This document shows, piece by piece, positions 8,446-17,204 of a stretch of 64,000 bases of DNA. The position numbers and the translations under genes were made by a program. The stretch spans positions 1 to 64,000 of the forward strand of contig SUTQ01000003.1 of assembly GCA_015062805.1 (NCBI GenBank), in the 5' to 3' direction. This stretch comes from Methanosphaera stadtmanae. Lineage in GTDB: Archaea > Methanobacteriota > Methanobacteria > Methanobacteriales > Methanobacteriaceae. Each line of letters starts with the position of its first letter. Position 1 is the first letter of the stretch. Under the pieces are notes generated by a model. It did not search any database, had not been told where the DNA came from, and saw only the letters and a program-made list of their open reading frames with translations.

Positions 8446-9066
8446 TTATTTTTGAATCTCTTTAAGTAATTTTTCAGAAGATTCACGTGGATTTTCACTC
8501 AACATTATTGCGGATACTACGGCAACACCATCAAAATCATAAGTATTTACAATTTCCTTAGCGTTTGATTCTTTAATTCCACCAATGGCAATTGTAGGTA
8601 TTTCAATACATTCTTTGATTTTTTGCAATTCGGCGGGTGTAGCTATATTTGCATCTTGTTTTGTGCTTGTTTCTATAATGGCACCAACCCCTAAATAATC
8701 TGCACCATCATTTTGTGCTTTTAATGCTTCTTCATAAGTACAGGCACTTATACCAATTGTTTTATCTGGTCCTAAAATACAACGAGCTATATCACAAGGC
8801 ATATCCTCCTGACCTAAGTGTACACCGGCAGCATCAACTGCTTGAGCTACATCAATTCTATCATTGATAATTAATGGAATATCATATTTATCAGTAATTT
8901 TTTTAGATTTTTTAGCCAAATCATAAAAATCCTTTGTAGTACTGGTCTTTTCCCTTATTTGAACAATGGATACTCCACCCAAAATAGATTGCTCTATAAC
9001 ATTTAAAAATTCATCTTCAGTCAAATCAAATTGGTCTGTAACTAGATATAATCCGAAATCTTTCAT
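8446..9066 (-). CDS. thiE: Thiamine-phosphate synthase
   Basis: 206 residues, standard length for ThiE, which joins hydroxymethylpyrimidine pyrophosphate and thiazole phosphate to give thiamine phosphate. A TIM-barrel is shown by LYLVTDQ at the N-terminus, VQIREKTSTTKDFYDLA, LIINDRIDVA, GVHLGQEDMPCD, IGISACTYEEAL, DYLGVGAII-T-TK, and IAIGGIKESNAKEI near the C-terminus; these hold the phosphate and pyrimidine sites. It starts 10 bp after the stop of the upstream thiM, so the two form an operon. With ThiM it completes salvage of the thiazole half. Confidence 0.96.
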   Translation of the reverse strand: MKDFGLYLVTDQFDLTEDEFLNVIEQSILGGVSIVQIREKTSTTKDFYDLAKKSKKITDKYDIPLIINDRIDVAQAVDAAGVHLGQEDMPCDIARCILGPDKTIGISACTYEEALKAQNDGADYLGVGAIIETSTKQDANIATPAELQKIKECIEIPTIAIGGIKESNAKEIVNTYDFDGVAVVSAIMLSENPRESSEKLLKEIQK

Positions 9067-9076
9067 ATTACCATTC

Positions 9077-9934
9077 CTATATTTTAATAATATTTACATA
9101 TTCTTTAAATGTTTCTGGATTCATCTTTGATAATTCATCAATTAGATATGTTCCAAATGAACCTGTTCCCTGATTGTTGAATTTAGTAGTTTGTGATGCT
9201 ATTTCTCCAGCAATTGCCATTACACTTGTTGCCGTAACTGCAGCTATTAATGGATCCCCTATCGCAACATAAGCTCCCATAATACAACCTAACATACATC
9301 CAGTTCCAGTAATATTTCCCATCATGGCATCCCCATTCTTAAGGAGATAAACTTCTTTACCATTTGAAACTATATCTATAGGACCTGATACTGCAATAGT
9401 TGTATCAAGTTTTTCAGCAATATTTTTAACTATTTGAGCATTGATTTCTAATGTTTCATCATTAATTATATCCGTTTCAGCTACATCGACTCCTTTTGCA
9501 GTTGTAAACTCCTCCAAAATTCCATAAAACATTGCAATAGCTTTAATTTCGGATAAGTTTCCCCTAATTATTGCAGGTTTTGATTCTTTAATAATGTTTA
9601 TTGGAGTCTCATTTCTGATTTTACTAATACCTACTCCCACCGGATCAAGTACAAATGGTTTTCCCATAATTGTTGCTTGTTTAGCTGATTTTTTCATTGT
9701 TTTAATTTGTTCAGTAGTTAATGTACCAATATTTATCACTAATGAATTTGCTAGGGTAACTATTTCCTCTGCTTCTTCAGGAGCATTAGCCATAATAGGT
9801 GATCCACCTACCGCAAGAACTGCATTTGCACAATCTTTTACTGTAACAACATTTGTAATACAATGTGTTAATGGATTATCTTGTCTTAATTTTTCTATTA
9901 AATCTGTTGATTTTTCTATAATTGAATCACTCAT
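9077..9934 (-). CDS. thiM: Hydroxyethylthiazole kinase (second copy)
   Basis: 285 residues. Family landmarks are NPLTHCITNVVTVKDCANA, GGSPIMANAPEE, FVLDPVGVGISKIRNE, IIRGNLSEIKAIA and NITGTGCMLGC with the catalytic Cys. Start ATG is supported by AAGGAGAA seven bases away. It is first in an operon with thiE and is probably the main salvage kinase; the diverged copy at 457-1326 sits instead with a thiamine-binding protein. The two copies share order and motifs but differ at many positions, so the duplication or second acquisition is not recent. Confidence 0.96.
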   Translation of the reverse strand: MSDSIIEKSTDLIEKLRQDNPLTHCITNVVTVKDCANAVLAVGGSPIMANAPEEAEEIVTLANSLVINIGTLTTEQIKTMKKSAKQATIMGKPFVLDPVGVGISKIRNETPINIIKESKPAIIRGNLSEIKAIAMFYGILEEFTTAKGVDVAETDIINDETLEINAQIVKNIAEKLDTTIAVSGPIDIVSNGKEVYLLKNGDAMMGNITGTGCMLGCIMGAYVAIGDPLIAAVTATSVMAIAGEIASQTTKFNNQGTGSFGTYLIDELSKMNPETFKEYVNIIKI

Positions 9935-10079
9935 AGATTAATTCTCCTTATAATTCTATATTTTAATTTATAATAGTTTAACTAAATAAATTTAAATATA
10001 TAAGTAAATATTGAAATTAATTAACATTAAAAAAAATTAAAATAAGGAGTGTGTATTTTAATAGTTTTATTATAAAACA

Positions 10080-10880
10080 TTATTTAAAATAACGATGCAA
10101 TTTATTATATATTTTCTCCGTCAGTGGTAATGAAATAAAAATATATACATATATACCAAATATAAGTGAAACTAAATTAGAGATTCCACTAAATGCCAAC
10201 AGATTTTCTGACAATTCCGGATAAAGTGAAGTGAGTGAAGAAATAGCTGCAACGTTCATACTCGTACTACCAATACCAGTCGCTAGTGCAAAACTGTAAG
10301 GATGTAATGGAATAACATAACACAAGAAATTAACCAAAAAAGTTATAAATACTGTCCCTAATACTATACCAATCAAATATACGATGAAAAAACCTTTAAC
10401 TTCATCTGAATCAAAGCCGTATTTTTCAATCAACACAGCCAATTGTGGTTCACGACAAATAGAACTAGTCATACCTATAGACTCACGTTTAAAACCCAAC
10501 AATAAAGCAATAGGCAAACCAATCAATACTGTTCCAATGCTTCCCAACTCTTTTAAAAATAATAAAGGTCCAACATTAAATAACAAAGAAATATTTTGTC
10601 CACTGGCAATTGCAAGTTTAACTAATAAAGGACCAATGAGTATTAATATTAAACTTGTACATTTTTTAGATTGATTATAGTTAACCCACTTAAATGGTTT
10701 TAAAATATAAAACAAAATTGCCAAAAATAATGAAATAATAAATGGGAAAATAATTAAATTTACATTTGAAAAGATAGGTAGTTTAATTGTTCCATAGGCT
10801 AATGAAAATATTGAAATTATTAAAATTGTTAAATATAATTTATAATCGTTTAAAAGACTTTTTTTAGAATCTTTAACCAA
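10080..10880 (-). CDS. DUF3100-like multi-pass membrane protein (second paralogue)
   Basis: 266 residues with about eight hydrophobic segments; the family assignment to DUF3100 is from recall. It begins at a TTG with AGGTTGG upstream. The core LLVKLAIASGQN, GLPIALLLGFKRESIGMTSSICREPQ, LHPYSFALATGIGSTSMN and the closing ITEKIYNKLH segments are shared with the paralogue at 11407-12264. The family resembles small-molecule carriers, but the substrate is unknown. It is the last gene of a three-gene minus-strand operon. A 95-bp stretch coding for the GLPIALLLGFKRESIGM region is nearly identical in DNA to its paralogue, far above the rest of the gene. Confidence 0.75.
   Translation of the reverse strand: MVKDSKKSLLNDYKLYLTILIISIFSLAYGTIKLPIFSNVNLIIFPFIISLFLAILFYILKPFKWVNYNQSKKCTSLILILIGPLLVKLAIASGQNISLLFNVGPLLFLKELGSIGTVLIGLPIALLLGFKRESIGMTSSICREPQLAVLIEKYGFDSDEVKGFFIVYLIGIVLGTVFITFLVNFLCYVIPLHPYSFALATGIGSTSMNVAAISSLTSLYPELSENLLAFSGISNLVSLIFGIYVYIFISLPLTEKIYNKLHRYFK
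10443..10537 (-). repeat. 95-bp near-identical segment shared by the two DUF3100-like genes (copy 1)
   Basis: Matches 11806-11900 at 93 of 95 positions (differences are single transitions), including synonymous codon positions, while flanking sequence is well diverged. Gene conversion is the likely cause. Confidence 0.85.
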
Positions 10881-10935
10881 TTTAAACCAACCTAATAGTT
10901 TTTTAAAAAAAAAATATTAAAAACAGAGATAATGA

Positions 10936-11406
10936 TTAAATCATTCCTGTATACATTAATGCAACTTGTGCAATAATTGCTGATCCTATATAAGTTCCAA
11001 AAATAACGGCAAAAGTCACTATAATACCCCTAATTCCAACTTTTTTGAAACTATCTAAATCTTTACCCATAGCAATTCCAGCATATGCTAATAAAACTGT
11101 TGTTAAAGAAATTAAATCAACTTTTGAAGTATAATAAATGATTGGTTCTGCTAATGGAAACCATGGCAATGCTACAAATAAACCTATTAAACTGATATAG
11201 ATAATAGCTGGAACATTTTCAAATGGAAATAGCTTTTCAACTATTAAACCCAATAATGAAATAAAACATAGAATAAACATTCCAATTAAAGATTCCTGAA
11301 ATGGATACTGGTATCCTACCCAATTTCCTATTGCAGCCATGACAGAAAATATCAAAAGAATTCCTATCCATTCACCAATCATTTTAAGTGATAAATTAGC
11401 TTTCAT
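10936..11406 (-). CDS. Five-helix membrane protein partner of DUF3100-like protein
   Basis: 156 residues with about five hydrophobic segments: IGILLIFSVMAAIGNWVGY, ESLIGMFILCFISLLGLIVE, VPAIIYISLIGLFVALPW, LISLTTVLLAYAGIAMGKD and IIVTFAVIFGTYIGSAIIAQVAL. I do not recognise a named family with certainty. Its ATG follows the TAA of the upstream DUF3100-like gene with no base between, so the two are translationally coupled and probably form one complex, perhaps a two-part carrier. The motif AGIAMGKDLDSFKKVGIRG in the fourth segment resembles the end of a carrier half with a charged loop. Confidence 0.7.
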   Translation of the reverse strand: MKANLSLKMIGEWIGILLIFSVMAAIGNWVGYQYPFQESLIGMFILCFISLLGLIVEKLFPFENVPAIIYISLIGLFVALPWFPLAEPIIYYTSKVDLISLTTVLLAYAGIAMGKDLDSFKKVGIRGIIVTFAVIFGTYIGSAIIAQVALMYTGMI

Positions 11407-12264
11407 TTAAATTTCCTCTTCATCGTAATTTCTTCCAGTTATCCTATCGCTTATAGGTTCAAGAATATCATATAATTTTTCAGTTATTGGAATAGCTGCA
11501 AAAATATAAACATACATTCCTGTTACCATAGCTATCAAATTAGCCATTCCACTAAATGCTTCTAATTGACCGGCATATTGTGGATATACTGCAGACAATG
11601 AAGCAACCGCTGCAGCATTCATACTTGCACTACCAATACCACATGCCATTCCATATGCAAATGGATGTAAAGGTATCAAATAAGCTAGAATACTAGTCAT
11701 AATACTAATAAATGGCGTTCCTAACACGGTTCCTATTAAGAAAACTGTAAAAAAACCCCTTGTTTCAGGTGAAGTAAACCCATACCTATCCATAACCACG
11801 GCCATTTGTGGTTCACGACAAATAGAACTAGTCATACCTATAGATTCACGTTTAAAACCCAACAATAAAGCAATAGGCAAACCAATCAATATTGTTCCAA
11901 AGTTTCCTAATTGTTCTAATAATATTGCTGCTCCAACATCAAAAATAATTGGTAAATTTTGACCACTTGCAATCGCTAATTTAACCAATAACGGACCAAC
12001 AAGTAACATCATAATAGCAGAAGATTCAGAAGATTGTTTTTTATCTATCCATTTAAATGGTTTTGTTATATAAAATGCTATTGCCAATACTAATGCATAT
12101 AATAAAGGCATGAGAACAATATTTACTCCAGCAATTTCTAATGCTATCACACCTATATATTCTGAAATGATTACACAAAGCAAAATAGTTAAATGTAACT
12201 TATAATCCTTAAATGCTTCATCCAAATCTTCCATTCCTGAATTATACTTATTTTTAATAGGCAT
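11407..12264 (-). CDS. DUF3100-like multi-pass membrane protein (first paralogue)
   Basis: 285 residues, first gene of the operon, with GGAGATT seven bases before the ATG. After a short hydrophilic N-terminus it shows about eight hydrophobic segments. Conserved core as in the paralogue at 10080-10880: LLVGPLLVKLAIASGQN, GLPIALLLGFKRESIGMTSSICREPQMAV and IPLHPFAYGMACGIGSASMN. The Ser/Gly-rich helices with a paired inverted look suggest a transporter; substrate unknown. The stop codon touches the start of the five-helix partner gene. Confidence 0.75.
   Translation of the reverse strand: MPIKNKYNSGMEDLDEAFKDYKLHLTILLCVIISEYIGVIALEIAGVNIVLMPLLYALVLAIAFYITKPFKWIDKKQSSESSAIMMLLVGPLLVKLAIASGQNLPIIFDVGAAILLEQLGNFGTILIGLPIALLLGFKRESIGMTSSICREPQMAVVMDRYGFTSPETRGFFTVFLIGTVLGTPFISIMTSILAYLIPLHPFAYGMACGIGSASMNAAAVASLSAVYPQYAGQLEAFSGMANLIAMVTGMYVYIFAAIPITEKLYDILEPISDRITGRNYDEEEI
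11806..11900 (-). repeat. 95-bp near-identical segment shared by the two DUF3100-like genes (copy 2)
   Basis: Partner of 10443-10537; 93 of 95 bases identical, offset 1363 bp in direct orientation. Confidence 0.85.
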
Positions 12265-12697
12265 AATTTAATCTCCGAATAATTATATATCATAAACAAA
12301 AAAAAAATTCATAATTCCTAACTATTAAAAAAAATATAGCTGAAATAAAATTTTTAATTAATATTAATATTTTTTAAAAAACTTATATAAAAACATTTGA
12401 TAAAAAAATAGAATAATTATTTATACAATGAATATTATATAACAGATATTCATAAAAAATTATAAATAATATAATTATTGCCATTTACTTATTTTATAAT
12501 TAATACAATTTTAATTTACAAAAAAATAATCAGAATTATTTCAGATTTAATAACTACAAAATCGTTCTCTAATGTCTTACAACAAAAAAATCTTTTCGAA
12601 CAATATGAAAAACATAATACTGTTCATAATATAGATATTAAATTCTTAAAAAAGAGTTCTAAAAAGCAAAAAAAATATTAAAAATATTTAAAATAAT
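12265..12697. other. AT-rich intergenic region without a convincing gene
   Basis: About 430 bp between the divergent-facing ends of the DUF3100-like operon start and the metal ATPase stop. It must contain the promoter of the DUF3100-like operon. A 67-codon frame from a TTG at 12478 has no Shine-Dalgarno sequence and a composition expected by chance here. Nothing else is seen except the orphan start signal listed separately. Confidence 0.5.
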
Positions 12698-12721
12698 AAG
12701 GAGGAAAAAATGAAATTATGA
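12698..12721 (+). other. Orphan Shine-Dalgarno sequence with a three-codon frame
   Basis: AAGGAGG (12698-12704) followed five bases later by ATG-AAA-TTA-TGA. The signal is as strong as any in the window, but the frame stops after three codons and runs into the 3' end of the oppositely oriented ATPase gene. It may be what remains of a lost gene, or a minimal leader. Confidence 0.45.
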
Positions 12722-14620
12722 ACTAATTACATACTTTGAAAAGTCTCGATCATATAATGATGCAGCTAACATTACAACAGCACAAGATCCTACATTATGT
12801 ACTAAAGCCCCCGTAATTGGATTTAACCATCCTAACACCGAACATATTATTGCTATGGCATTAATAATCATTGAAATTGTTATACTTAAATGAATAGTAA
12901 ATAAAGTTGCATTTGATAATTTTTTTAAATATGGTAATTTTTCTATATCATCACCCAATAATGCCATGTCAGCAGCATCAATAGCAATATCACTACCCAT
13001 ACCACCCATAGCTACACTTACATCTGCTGTTTTTAATGCAGGAGCATCATTTACTCCATCACCAACCATACAAACTTTTTTATTGGATGATTTTAATTGC
13101 TCTACAATTTCTACTTTATTTTCTGGTAATAATTCCGAATGAACATCAGTTATTCCAACTTTTGAAGCAAAATAATTTGCTGCTTTATAATTATCACCAG
13201 TCAATAATTCAACATTTGTTTCAAGATCATTTTTAAGTGTACTTACTACAGCTTCTGCATTTTCTCTTAAAACATCTGATAAACCTATTACCCCAATTAT
13301 TCTATTATTTAATGCTACAACAATTGAAGCTTTACCTTCATTTCTTAATAAGTCTAATTCTTTATGACATGAATCTATTATATCAATATTATTATCTTCC
13401 ATAAATCTTGTCGTACCAGATAATATAACATCATCTTTATACTGCACTTTAACTCCTTTACCTGGAATCATTTCAAATGTATCGGGTTCATCATATTCTT
13501 TACCATTTTCTTTACTATGATTAACTATTGCCTTACCTATTGGATGTTCTGATTTAACTTCAGAAATAGTTACATATTTAGTTAACTCTTCTTCTGTAAT
13601 ATCTTTTGCTAATGATACAATATCAGAAACTTCTAAATTTCCAAAGGTCAATGTTCCAGTTTTATCAAAAGTTATAGTATCAACATTTCCCATTATTTCT
13701 AAAGCTTCTCCAGACTTAATTAACACTCCCTGTTTAGTTGCCTGACCAATTGCAGCCATAATAGCAGTTGGAGTAGCCAAAATTAATGCACAAGGACAAA
13801 ATACTACCAAAATAGTAACTCCCCTTTCAAGGTTACCAGTAATCAAATAAGTAACTATTGCTATAGCTAATGCAACAGGAACTAACCAAGTTGCCCATTT
13901 ATCTGCAATTCTCTGAGTAGGTGCCTGTTTTTCATCAGCTTCCTGTACTAACCGGATAAGTTTTTCAAGTGATGAATCTGTTCCAACTTTAGTAGCTTTA
14001 ATATCTATAGAACCATGTAAATTCAAAGTTCCGGAAAATACCTCGTCATCTATTGTTTTGTCTAAAGGTAAAGATTCACCCGTCATAACTGATTGATCTA
14101 CAGACGTATCCCCATCAATTATTACCCCATCCACAGGTATTTTTTCTCCAGGCAATACTCTTAAAATATCACCGATTTGAATATCTGTAGCTTGTACTTC
14201 TTTTTCAATTGTTTGACCATTTTCATTAATTAATAGTCTACCTTTTTCAGGTTTGAGATTGATTAAATCTGTTAATCCACGTTTAGATCTTTCAACAGTA
14301 TAATCTTCAAGTAATGCACCTAGTGCCATAATGAATGTTACTTCTCCTGCAGCAAATATTTCTCCAATATAAATTGAAGCAACCATTGCCATTACAATTA
14401 ATAGTGCAGAAGAAATCCAATGTTCGTTTATTAATCTTGTTAATGCCAGATACACCAATGGTATACCACAAATGAATACTGTCACCCAAGCAGGATCCAT
14501 GTAAGATGGTATAGATGTTCCTGTTAAAACAAAATATAAACTTATTAAAAGGAATATTCCCCCCACTATCGTCATTTTGAGTCCTTCCAATATTCCAATA
14601 AAACGTTCAAGTTGTTCCAT
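12716..14620 (-). CDS. P1B-type heavy-metal-transporting ATPase
   Basis: 634 residues with all P1B landmarks: TGES in the actuator domain, FCPCALI with the transmembrane Cys-Pro-Cys (about residue 275), DKTGTLTFG with the phosphorylated Asp (about 318), SEHPIGKAI with the His-Pro of the nucleotide domain, TGDN and MVGDGVNDAPALK. There is no N-terminal heavy-metal-associated domain and no His-rich tail. The last helices carry HNVGSCAVVM instead of the Asp-Gly of typical Zn/Cd pumps, so the metal cannot be named. It should export a soft or transition metal across the membrane. AAGGAGGT precedes the ATG, and a cluster of AGTAATAC motifs lies upstream, suggesting metal-responsive control. Confidence 0.93.
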   Translation of the reverse strand: MEQLERFIGILEGLKMTIVGGIFLLISLYFVLTGTSIPSYMDPAWVTVFICGIPLVYLALTRLINEHWISSALLIVMAMVASIYIGEIFAAGEVTFIMALGALLEDYTVERSKRGLTDLINLKPEKGRLLINENGQTIEKEVQATDIQIGDILRVLPGEKIPVDGVIIDGDTSVDQSVMTGESLPLDKTIDDEVFSGTLNLHGSIDIKATKVGTDSSLEKLIRLVQEADEKQAPTQRIADKWATWLVPVALAIAIVTYLITGNLERGVTILVVFCPCALILATPTAIMAAIGQATKQGVLIKSGEALEIMGNVDTITFDKTGTLTFGNLEVSDIVSLAKDITEEELTKYVTISEVKSEHPIGKAIVNHSKENGKEYDEPDTFEMIPGKGVKVQYKDDVILSGTTRFMEDNNIDIIDSCHKELDLLRNEGKASIVVALNNRIIGVIGLSDVLRENAEAVVSTLKNDLETNVELLTGDNYKAANYFASKVGITDVHSELLPENKVEIVEQLKSSNKKVCMVGDGVNDAPALKTADVSVAMGGMGSDIAIDAADMALLGDDIEKLPYLKKLSNATLFTIHLSITISMIINAIAIICSVLGWLNPITGALVHNVGSCAVVMLAASLYDRDFSKYVISS

Positions 14621-14653
14621 AAGTAATACCTCCTTATAAATAAATAATCTTAC

Positions 14654-14721
14654 AAGTAATAATTTAGTAATACTAGTATATAAATAAATTTACTAAAAAG
14701 TATTACAAAGGTATTACTAAA
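14654..14721. promoter_or_regulatory. Cluster of AGTAATAC-type repeats upstream of the metal ATPase
   Basis: TTTAGTAATAC (14663-14673) and GTATTACTAAA (14711-14721) form a perfect 11-bp inverted repeat; AGTATTAC at 14699-14706 and AAGTAATAA at 14654-14662 add further half-sites. The cluster is 34-100 bp before the ATPase start. An operator is inferred. Confidence 0.5.
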
Positions 14722-14788
14722 GGGGATATATATGTAATAATAACTAAAAAAAATATCAAATATATAATAAAAAATAGTGTTAAAAAGG

Positions 14789-14986
14789 TTAAAAACCTTT
14801 ATATTCATACTTAAGAGTTGCTTTCTTTTGATTTTTACAATTAATAAAATAAGTCCATTCTACTTGATCGCCATCACGAATTCCATAACCATCAACAATT
14901 ACACTAGGAATTTCAACCATCATAGGACTATCAGGATCATCCTTATCTTTTCTTCTAGCAACTTTTTTAATAGACAATTCTACCAT
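14789..14986 (-). CDS. Small AbrB-fold-like protein
   Basis: 65 residues. The centre, MVEIPSVIVDGYGIRDGDQVEW, has the pattern of AbrB/MazE swapped-hairpin proteins (I-P-x-x-(I/V)-x-x-x-x-G-I-x-x-G-D-x-V-x-W). The N-terminus is basic (VELSIKKVARRKDKDD) and the C-terminus is a short strand pair. It could bind DNA, but the family is not certain. It follows the coiled-coil gene after 2 bp, with GGTGAT from the end of that gene as its Shine-Dalgarno sequence, so they are co-expressed. Confidence 0.55.
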   Translation of the reverse strand: MVELSIKKVARRKDKDDPDSPMMVEIPSVIVDGYGIRDGDQVEWTYFINCKNQKKATLKYEYKGF

Positions 14987-14988
14987 AA

Positions 14989-15261
14989 CTAATCACCACT
15001 TAAATTACTCAATTCTATATTAATTTCATCAATAGATTTTTGCTTTTTATCTATACTATTTTTTAAATCAGATACCTGTTTTTCTAAATCTTTTATTTCC
15101 TGTTGTAAAATGAATTTTTGTATTTCTAACTTACCTTCTTCAGTTTTACCCCAATCTTTTGCTTGTTCAATAAATGATTCTTTTGACATCCCTATTTCTT
15201 TTAATGTATCTTCGTGAGAATTTGCAAAATTAGTAAATATATTTTCTAGTTTATCATTCAT
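14989..15261 (-). CDS. Small coiled-coil protein, unknown function
   Basis: 90 residues, no signal or membrane segment. Residues 1-45 are acidic and helical (NDKLENIFTNFANSHEDTLKEIGMSKESF), and residues 45-88 form a heptad-patterned coiled coil (KFILQQEIKDLEKQVSDLKN and following). The gene lies directly before the AbrB-like gene in one transcription unit. No family recognised. A partnership with the AbrB-like protein is possible but only inferred from the coupling. Confidence 0.6.
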   Translation of the reverse strand: MNDKLENIFTNFANSHEDTLKEIGMSKESFIEQAKDWGKTEEGKLEIQKFILQQEIKDLEKQVSDLKNSIDKKQKSIDEINIELSNLSGD

Positions 15262-15385
15262 TTTATTATCACTAAAATTATTTATATAATAATATATGTT
15301 TAATTAAAGTATAAATTTATCAATCAGAAAATAGATATCTTAATAAAATTAAAAATAAAGTTAAGGAAAAGTAGGAGGGAAAAAA

Positions 15386-15847
15386 ATGAAACGAATACAT
15401 ATGATTGGAATAGTAATTGTTCTAATTCTATTAGCTGGAGCATATCTCTTCAGTCCTATTTCACCTTTAAATAAAATAAATTTCAATGGAGAAACAATTA
15501 AGTTATCTTCGGGATATACTGTTCAAAACTCTGATGGAAATAGTTTAACAATATCTAATGGCACTAATGTACTAATTATCGCTTCTACCAACATAAAAAG
15601 TGATTTAGAGGCTGCTGTAAAAGGATATGAAGAAAAAATTGCTGATAATTATAATGTTACAACATCAAAATTTGAAATGAACAATGACAAAGATGTAATT
15701 AAAACAGTAGCTGTGTCTAAAAATAGCACAATGAACATTACTAAATACTGGTTTGTTAAAGATGACACTATTTATGAAATCCAAACAAGCAATGCTCAAA
15801 ACGGTACTGATGATGTTGTAAGAGACTTAATAAACTCCATGAAATAA
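15386..15847 (+). CDS. Membrane-anchored small extracytoplasmic protein, PsbP-like
   Basis: 153 residues with AGGAGGG seven bases before the ATG. Residues 6-26 (MIGIVIVLILLAGAYLFSP) form an uncleaved anchor. The rest is an alternating strand/helix domain with FNGETIKLSSGYTVQNSDG, an Asn/Thr-rich centre and KYWFVKDDTIYEIQTSN, the arrangement seen in PsbP/DUF1795-like domains that read profile [short strand pair]-[helix]-[sheet]. The assignment is loose. Function unknown. It faces a second protein of similar general style at 15895-16539, and the two end tail to tail. Confidence 0.6.
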   Translation: MKRIHMIGIVIVLILLAGAYLFSPISPLNKINFNGETIKLSSGYTVQNSDGNSLTISNGTNVLIIASTNIKSDLEAAVKGYEEKIADNYNVTTSKFEMNNDKDVIKTVAVSKNSTMNITKYWFVKDDTIYEIQTSNAQNGTDDVVRDLINSMK

Positions 15848-15894
15848 AAAAAAAATACTTTTTTTAATTTTTTTTAAAATAAAAAGAAAATAGA

Positions 15895-16539
15895 TTATTT
15901 TACTTTAAACGTGTTAAGTAAAAAATCAAATTGTGGCACTGCATTTTCATAAACAGAATTTGGTGCTTGACTTAATATTCGTATATACTGTCCATTATCT
16001 TCAATCCAGGTATCTTGATATGTAACATAACTAACTCTATAATTAAATTGATGAGCATTTTTACCATCAATGGTCATAACTGAATCATTAACCATATCAA
16101 ATTTTCCAGAATCGTACATCAATGAATATAAACTATCAGATTTATATGCATCATCTAATGTTATTCCATTTGGAAGTGAACTATGTTTTGTAATCTCAGT
16201 TTTAACAATCACCACATCAGTTGCATTAGTTGTACTAGTATTAAGAATTGTACCATTTGCCGTCAAATCTTCTACACTACCATTATAATATTTAAATTGA
16301 TTACTATCCACTGGATTTACAATAATAGAATTTGGACTACTAGATAAAAAAGGTGTTTTTAATAAGTCATCATATTCATTTACAGTCCAAGCTTTTGACA
16401 TGTCAAAAGAATAATCATTATCTTCAAAATGTTTTACATCAGCATTTTCTGTAATAAAACTTGGCGTTACTACAAAAAATAACCCAATTAAAACAATAGA
16501 TAAAATACCCATAAATAATACCATCGTTCTTTCTCTCAA
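15895..16539 (-). CDS. Membrane-anchored extracytoplasmic protein, unknown function
   Basis: About 214 residues from a TTG at 16539 (LRERTMVLFMGILSIV), chosen because GAGG lies eight bases before it and because it starts 10 bp after the stop of the fumarase gene. The frame is open to 16599, but that start would overlap fumarase by 50 bp and has no signal. One hydrophobic segment (MVLFMGILSIVLIGLFFVVTPSF) anchors the protein; the remainder is soluble and outside, with FEDNDYSFDMSKAWTVNEY and DGKNAHQFNYRVSYVTYQDTW, again PsbP-like in layout. Function unknown. Confidence 0.6.
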   Translation of the reverse strand: MRERTMVLFMGILSIVLIGLFFVVTPSFITENADVKHFEDNDYSFDMSKAWTVNEYDDLLKTPFLSSSPNSIIVNPVDSNQFKYYNGSVEDLTANGTILNTSTTNATDVVIVKTEITKHSSLPNGITLDDAYKSDSLYSLMYDSGKFDMVNDSVMTIDGKNAHQFNYRVSYVTYQDTWIEDNGQYIRILSQAPNSVYENAVPQFDFLLNTFKVK

Positions 16540-16549
16540 AGGAATAACC

Positions 16550-17080
16550 TCATTTATTTTTTTTATACAAATTTTCATTGTTTGAATCCATAGTAACAAT
16601 CAATGGACCAAAATGCTTTACATCCAATTCCCAGATAGCTTCGGGCATACCTAAATCCAACCATTTAACAGAATCAACTTTGTTAATTCCATTCACATAT
16701 AACGCTGCACAACCACCTACAGCTGTTAAGAAAACAGCATTATTTCGTACTAAAGCATCTTGAGTTTTTTCATCCATTCCACCTTTACCAATTACTGCTT
16801 TAACACCCATATCCAATACATCGGCTTCATAAGGGTTCATACGCATACTTGTTGTAGGGCCGACAGCTACAATTTCATATTCATCATCTTTTTGTTTAAT
16901 AATTGGACCTGCATGGAATAATACTACACCTTCCAAATCCATTGGTGCACCAGATTCAATAATTCGTTTATGTGCACTATCACGAGCTGTAAAAATTTTA
17001 CCTGATAAATAAACAGTATCTCCAGCTTTAAGCTTATTAATATCTTCATCATTTAATGGCGTATTTAATTCATATTCCAA
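16550..17080 (-). CDS. fumB-like: Fumarate hydratase (class I) beta subunit
   Basis: 176 residues, matching the C-terminal half of class I Fe-S hydro-lyases (fumarase or L-tartrate dehydratase), which in methanogens is a separate subunit. Landmarks: [59 protein letters not shown] and [12 protein letters not shown], ending [12 protein letters not shown]. The start is a TTG with GGGGAA upstream. The alpha subunit with the iron-sulfur cluster ligands is not in this window. Role: fumarate/malate interconversion in the partial reductive citric acid pathway. Confidence 0.88.
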   Translation of the reverse strand: MEYELNTPLNDEDINKLKAGDTVYLSGKIFTARDSAHKRIIESGAPMDLEGVVLFHAGPIIKQKDDEYEIVAVGPTTSMRMNPYEADVLDMGVKAVIGKGGMDEKTQDALVRNNAVFLTAVGGCAALYVNGINKVDSVKWLDLGMPEAIWELDVKHFGPLIVTMDSNNENLYKKNK

Positions 17081-17204
17081 AATTATTCCCCATAAAAAAT
17101 TATTATATATAACTTTGTAATTTATTCATTAAATAATTATAATAAAAAAATTTAATATTGTTAATAATTATATAATTATGTATATATAATCAGGAGAAGT
17201 AACA

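Noticed and set aside
9935-10079. TPP riboswitch before the thiM-thiE operon
   Set aside because: None of the conserved CUGAGA or thi-box sequence could be found here or before the other thiM.
12478-12681. 67-codon frame from TTG
   Set aside because: No Shine-Dalgarno sequence, no recognisable domain and a composition expected of AT-rich noncoding DNA.
16540-16599. Longer start of the membrane-anchored protein at 15895
   Set aside because: It overlaps the fumarase gene by 50 bp, and a TTG with a well-placed GAGG is available downstream.
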